Assembly: GCA_030619405.1 (NCBI GenBank)
Contig: JAUXBK010000049.1
Location: 1 to 13,103 of the forward strand
Direction: 5' to 3'
Length of the DNA: 13,103 bases
Source of the DNA: Sedimenticola sp.
GTDB taxonomy: Bacteria > Pseudomonadota > Gammaproteobacteria > Chromatiales > Chromatiaceae
Under the pieces are notes generated by a model. That model ran no database searches. It was not told the origin of the DNA and saw nothing but the letters and a program-made list of their open reading frames with translations. The first letter of the stretch is position 1; every line of letters starts with the position of its first letter. The position numbers were made by a program, and so were the translations under genes. Below, in pieces: positions 12,084-13,103 of this stretch.

Positions 12084-13103
12084 CTACGTAGGGTGGGCAC
12101 GTTTTTTTGTGCCCACGCTGAATAACTGATCCCGCTCTGCCTCCAGCCGGTACGGGGCAGGTGGCAGGATCGGCTCCCGCCCCAGGATCAGGTCCGCCAT
12201 CAGGCGGGCGGAGGCCGGGGCCAGCACTACGCCGTTTCTATAATGTCCAGCATTGATATAGAGGCCCTCGATACCCGGGACTGGGGTGATAAACGGGATC
12301 CCGTTCGGTGAGCCCGGCCGCAGCCCCGCCCAGTGGTGCTCGATGGGGGCGGTTTCGAGCACGGGAAAGCGGGAAACCGCGATCTGCCGCAGCTCTTCCC
12401 GTGCCTGCGCCGTCGTCCGTTTGTCGAAACCCGTCTGTTCCAGGGTGCTGCCGAACAGCACCCGGCCATCCCTTCGGGGGATGACGTAGCGATCCTGCCC
12501 CAGGGTGATGCGGGTGATGGCCCCCGGCGGGGTGCGGAACAGGATCATCTGGCCCTGCACCGGCGTCACCGCCAGCCCGATCCCCTGCCGTGCCAGCAGC
12601 CGGCCGCTCCAGGCACCGGCGCAGAGCAGCAGGCACCCGGTCGTCATTTCACCCGCGCTGGTGACGACCCGGTCGATGCGGCCGTTGCGGGGAATGATCT
12701 CCAGCAGCTCCACCCCCTCCCGGATCTCCACCCCCCGCTGCAGCAGATCCTGGCGCAGCGCCTTCACCAGGCGCGGGTTGCGCACCTGGGCGATTCGGGG
12801 CATCCAGATCCCCGGGGCGGAGGGGCTGCGCAGCGCCGGCTCCAGCCGGGCAATCTCTTCCGGTGAGACGAGCTGCAGCCGGGTGCCACTGTCTCCGGCC
12901 CATGCCACCGCCGCCGGCTCCTCCGCCGGCGCGAGGGTCAGCAGACCGTTTCGGGTCCATTCCGGGTCGATGCCGGTGTCCGCCGCCAGGGTCTCGGAGA
13001 GGGCCTGGTAGCGGGCCTGGCTCCAGCGGGCGAGGGCGGTGATGGAGTCGGCGTAGCGCCAGGGGTAGAGGGGGGAGACGATGCCCCCGCCGGCCCAGGA
13101 GGA
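12084..13103 (-). CDS. thiO: FAD-dependent glycine oxidase ThiO-like (5' end beyond window)
   Basis: 339 codons of an open frame run to the window edge; the N-terminal FAD dinucleotide motif is outside. The visible part starts SSWAGGGIVSPLYPWRY, typical of ThiO/DadA-type oxidases, then WTRNGLLTL, GIWMPRIAQVRNPRLVKAL, CAGAWSGRLL and the C-terminal FAD/substrate region GLRPGSPNGIPFITPVPGIEGLYINAGHYRNG followed by LAPASARLMADLILGR. ThiO makes iminoglycine for the thiazole of thiamine; a D-amino-acid dehydrogenase is a less likely alternative. The last 12 residues (FSVGTKKRAHPT) and the stop region are encoded by the GTAGGGTGGGCAC repeat, so the native C-terminus was replaced or extended. An internal GTG at 12908 is not the real start because the frame stays open with family sequence upstream. 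Confidence 0.9.
   Translation of the reverse strand, partial: SSWAGGGIVSPLYPWRYADSITALARWSQARYQALSETLAADTGIDPEWTRNGLLTLAPAEEPAAVAWAGDSGTRLQLVSPEEIARLEPALRSPSAPGIWMPRIAQVRNPRLVKALRQDLLQRGVEIREGVELLEIIPRNGRIDRVVTSAGEMTTGCLLLCAGAWSGRLLARQGIGLAVTPVQGQMILFRTPPGAITRITLGQDRYVIPRRDGRVLFGSTLEQTGFDKRTTAQAREELRQIAVSRFPVLETAPIEHHWAGLRPGSPNGIPFITPVPGIEGLYINAGHYRNGVVLAPASARLMADLILGREPILPPAPYRLEAERDQLFSVGTKKRAHPT
12088..12125. repeat. GTAGGGTGGGCAC stem-loop repeat, copy 2, inside thiO 3' end
   Basis: Near-identical to 11793-11829, direct orientation, about 260 bp apart. Read on the - strand in the thiO frame it supplies the C-terminal residues of that protein. The two copies bracket the GCGGAT and CTCCGTG repeats. 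Confidence 0.85.

Overview
The window looks like chromosome of a GC-rich gammaproteobacterium. The SfsA, BolA, Fur, DksA-like, GloB and ThiO proteins and the tRNA-Thr(CGT) are all of gammaproteobacterial type. A Tyr/Gly/Pro-rich exported protein recalls sulfur-globule-type proteins by composition only, so a sulfur-oxidising lineage is possible but not shown. Most genes are housekeeping; the unusual content is a dense load of small non-coding mobile and repeat elements, several of which have altered gene ends or leaders.

Layout. 1-276: no gene, but an inverted pair of AT-rich repeats. 277-996 (-): sfsA. 1063-2370 (+): the secreted low-complexity protein. 2359-3142 (-): a TlpA/ResA-like thioredoxin followed by an acylphosphatase. 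3218-3474: a hairpin MITE carrying two nested about 50-bp modules. 3501-5125 (+): a TauE/SafE (DsbD_2-like) membrane protein, overlapped by 4 bp by an AAA+ enhancer-binding-protein homologue that lacks the GAFTGA loop and the Walker B aspartate. 5132-5451 (+): a PEP-carboxykinase-like C-terminal remnant split by a 141-bp IS66-like MITE with an 8-bp target duplication. 5452-5772: no gene, a repeat pair.

5773-6929 (-): fur, a DksA/TraR-type zinc-finger gene and bolA in one operon, a compact iron/stress regulatory cassette. 7086-7243: a second copy of the first MITE, in the leader of gloB. 7267-9385 (+): gloB and a Bacteroidetes-type dihydroorotase, translationally overlapping. 9309-10235 (-): a two-domain 6-pyruvoyl-tetrahydropterin-synthase-like protein, overlapping the dihydroorotase 3' end by 77 bp. 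10266-10402: a third MITE type. 10403-11017 (-): a membrane-anchored protein of unknown function whose stop codon lies in that MITE's target site. 11136-11211 (-): tRNA-Thr(CGT) with a clear promoter. 11289-11723 (-): an Irr-like Fur-family regulator. 11724-12083: no gene, four repeat families. 12084-13103 (-): a glycine-oxidase-type flavoenzyme, 5' end outside the window, whose last codons come from a dispersed repeat.

The most interesting signal is a small nested module present three times (3246-3293, 3399-3451, 5227-5274) inside two unrelated MITE families. It keeps two hairpins while the stem bases change in a compensatory way, so selection on, or copying of, a structure is plausible.
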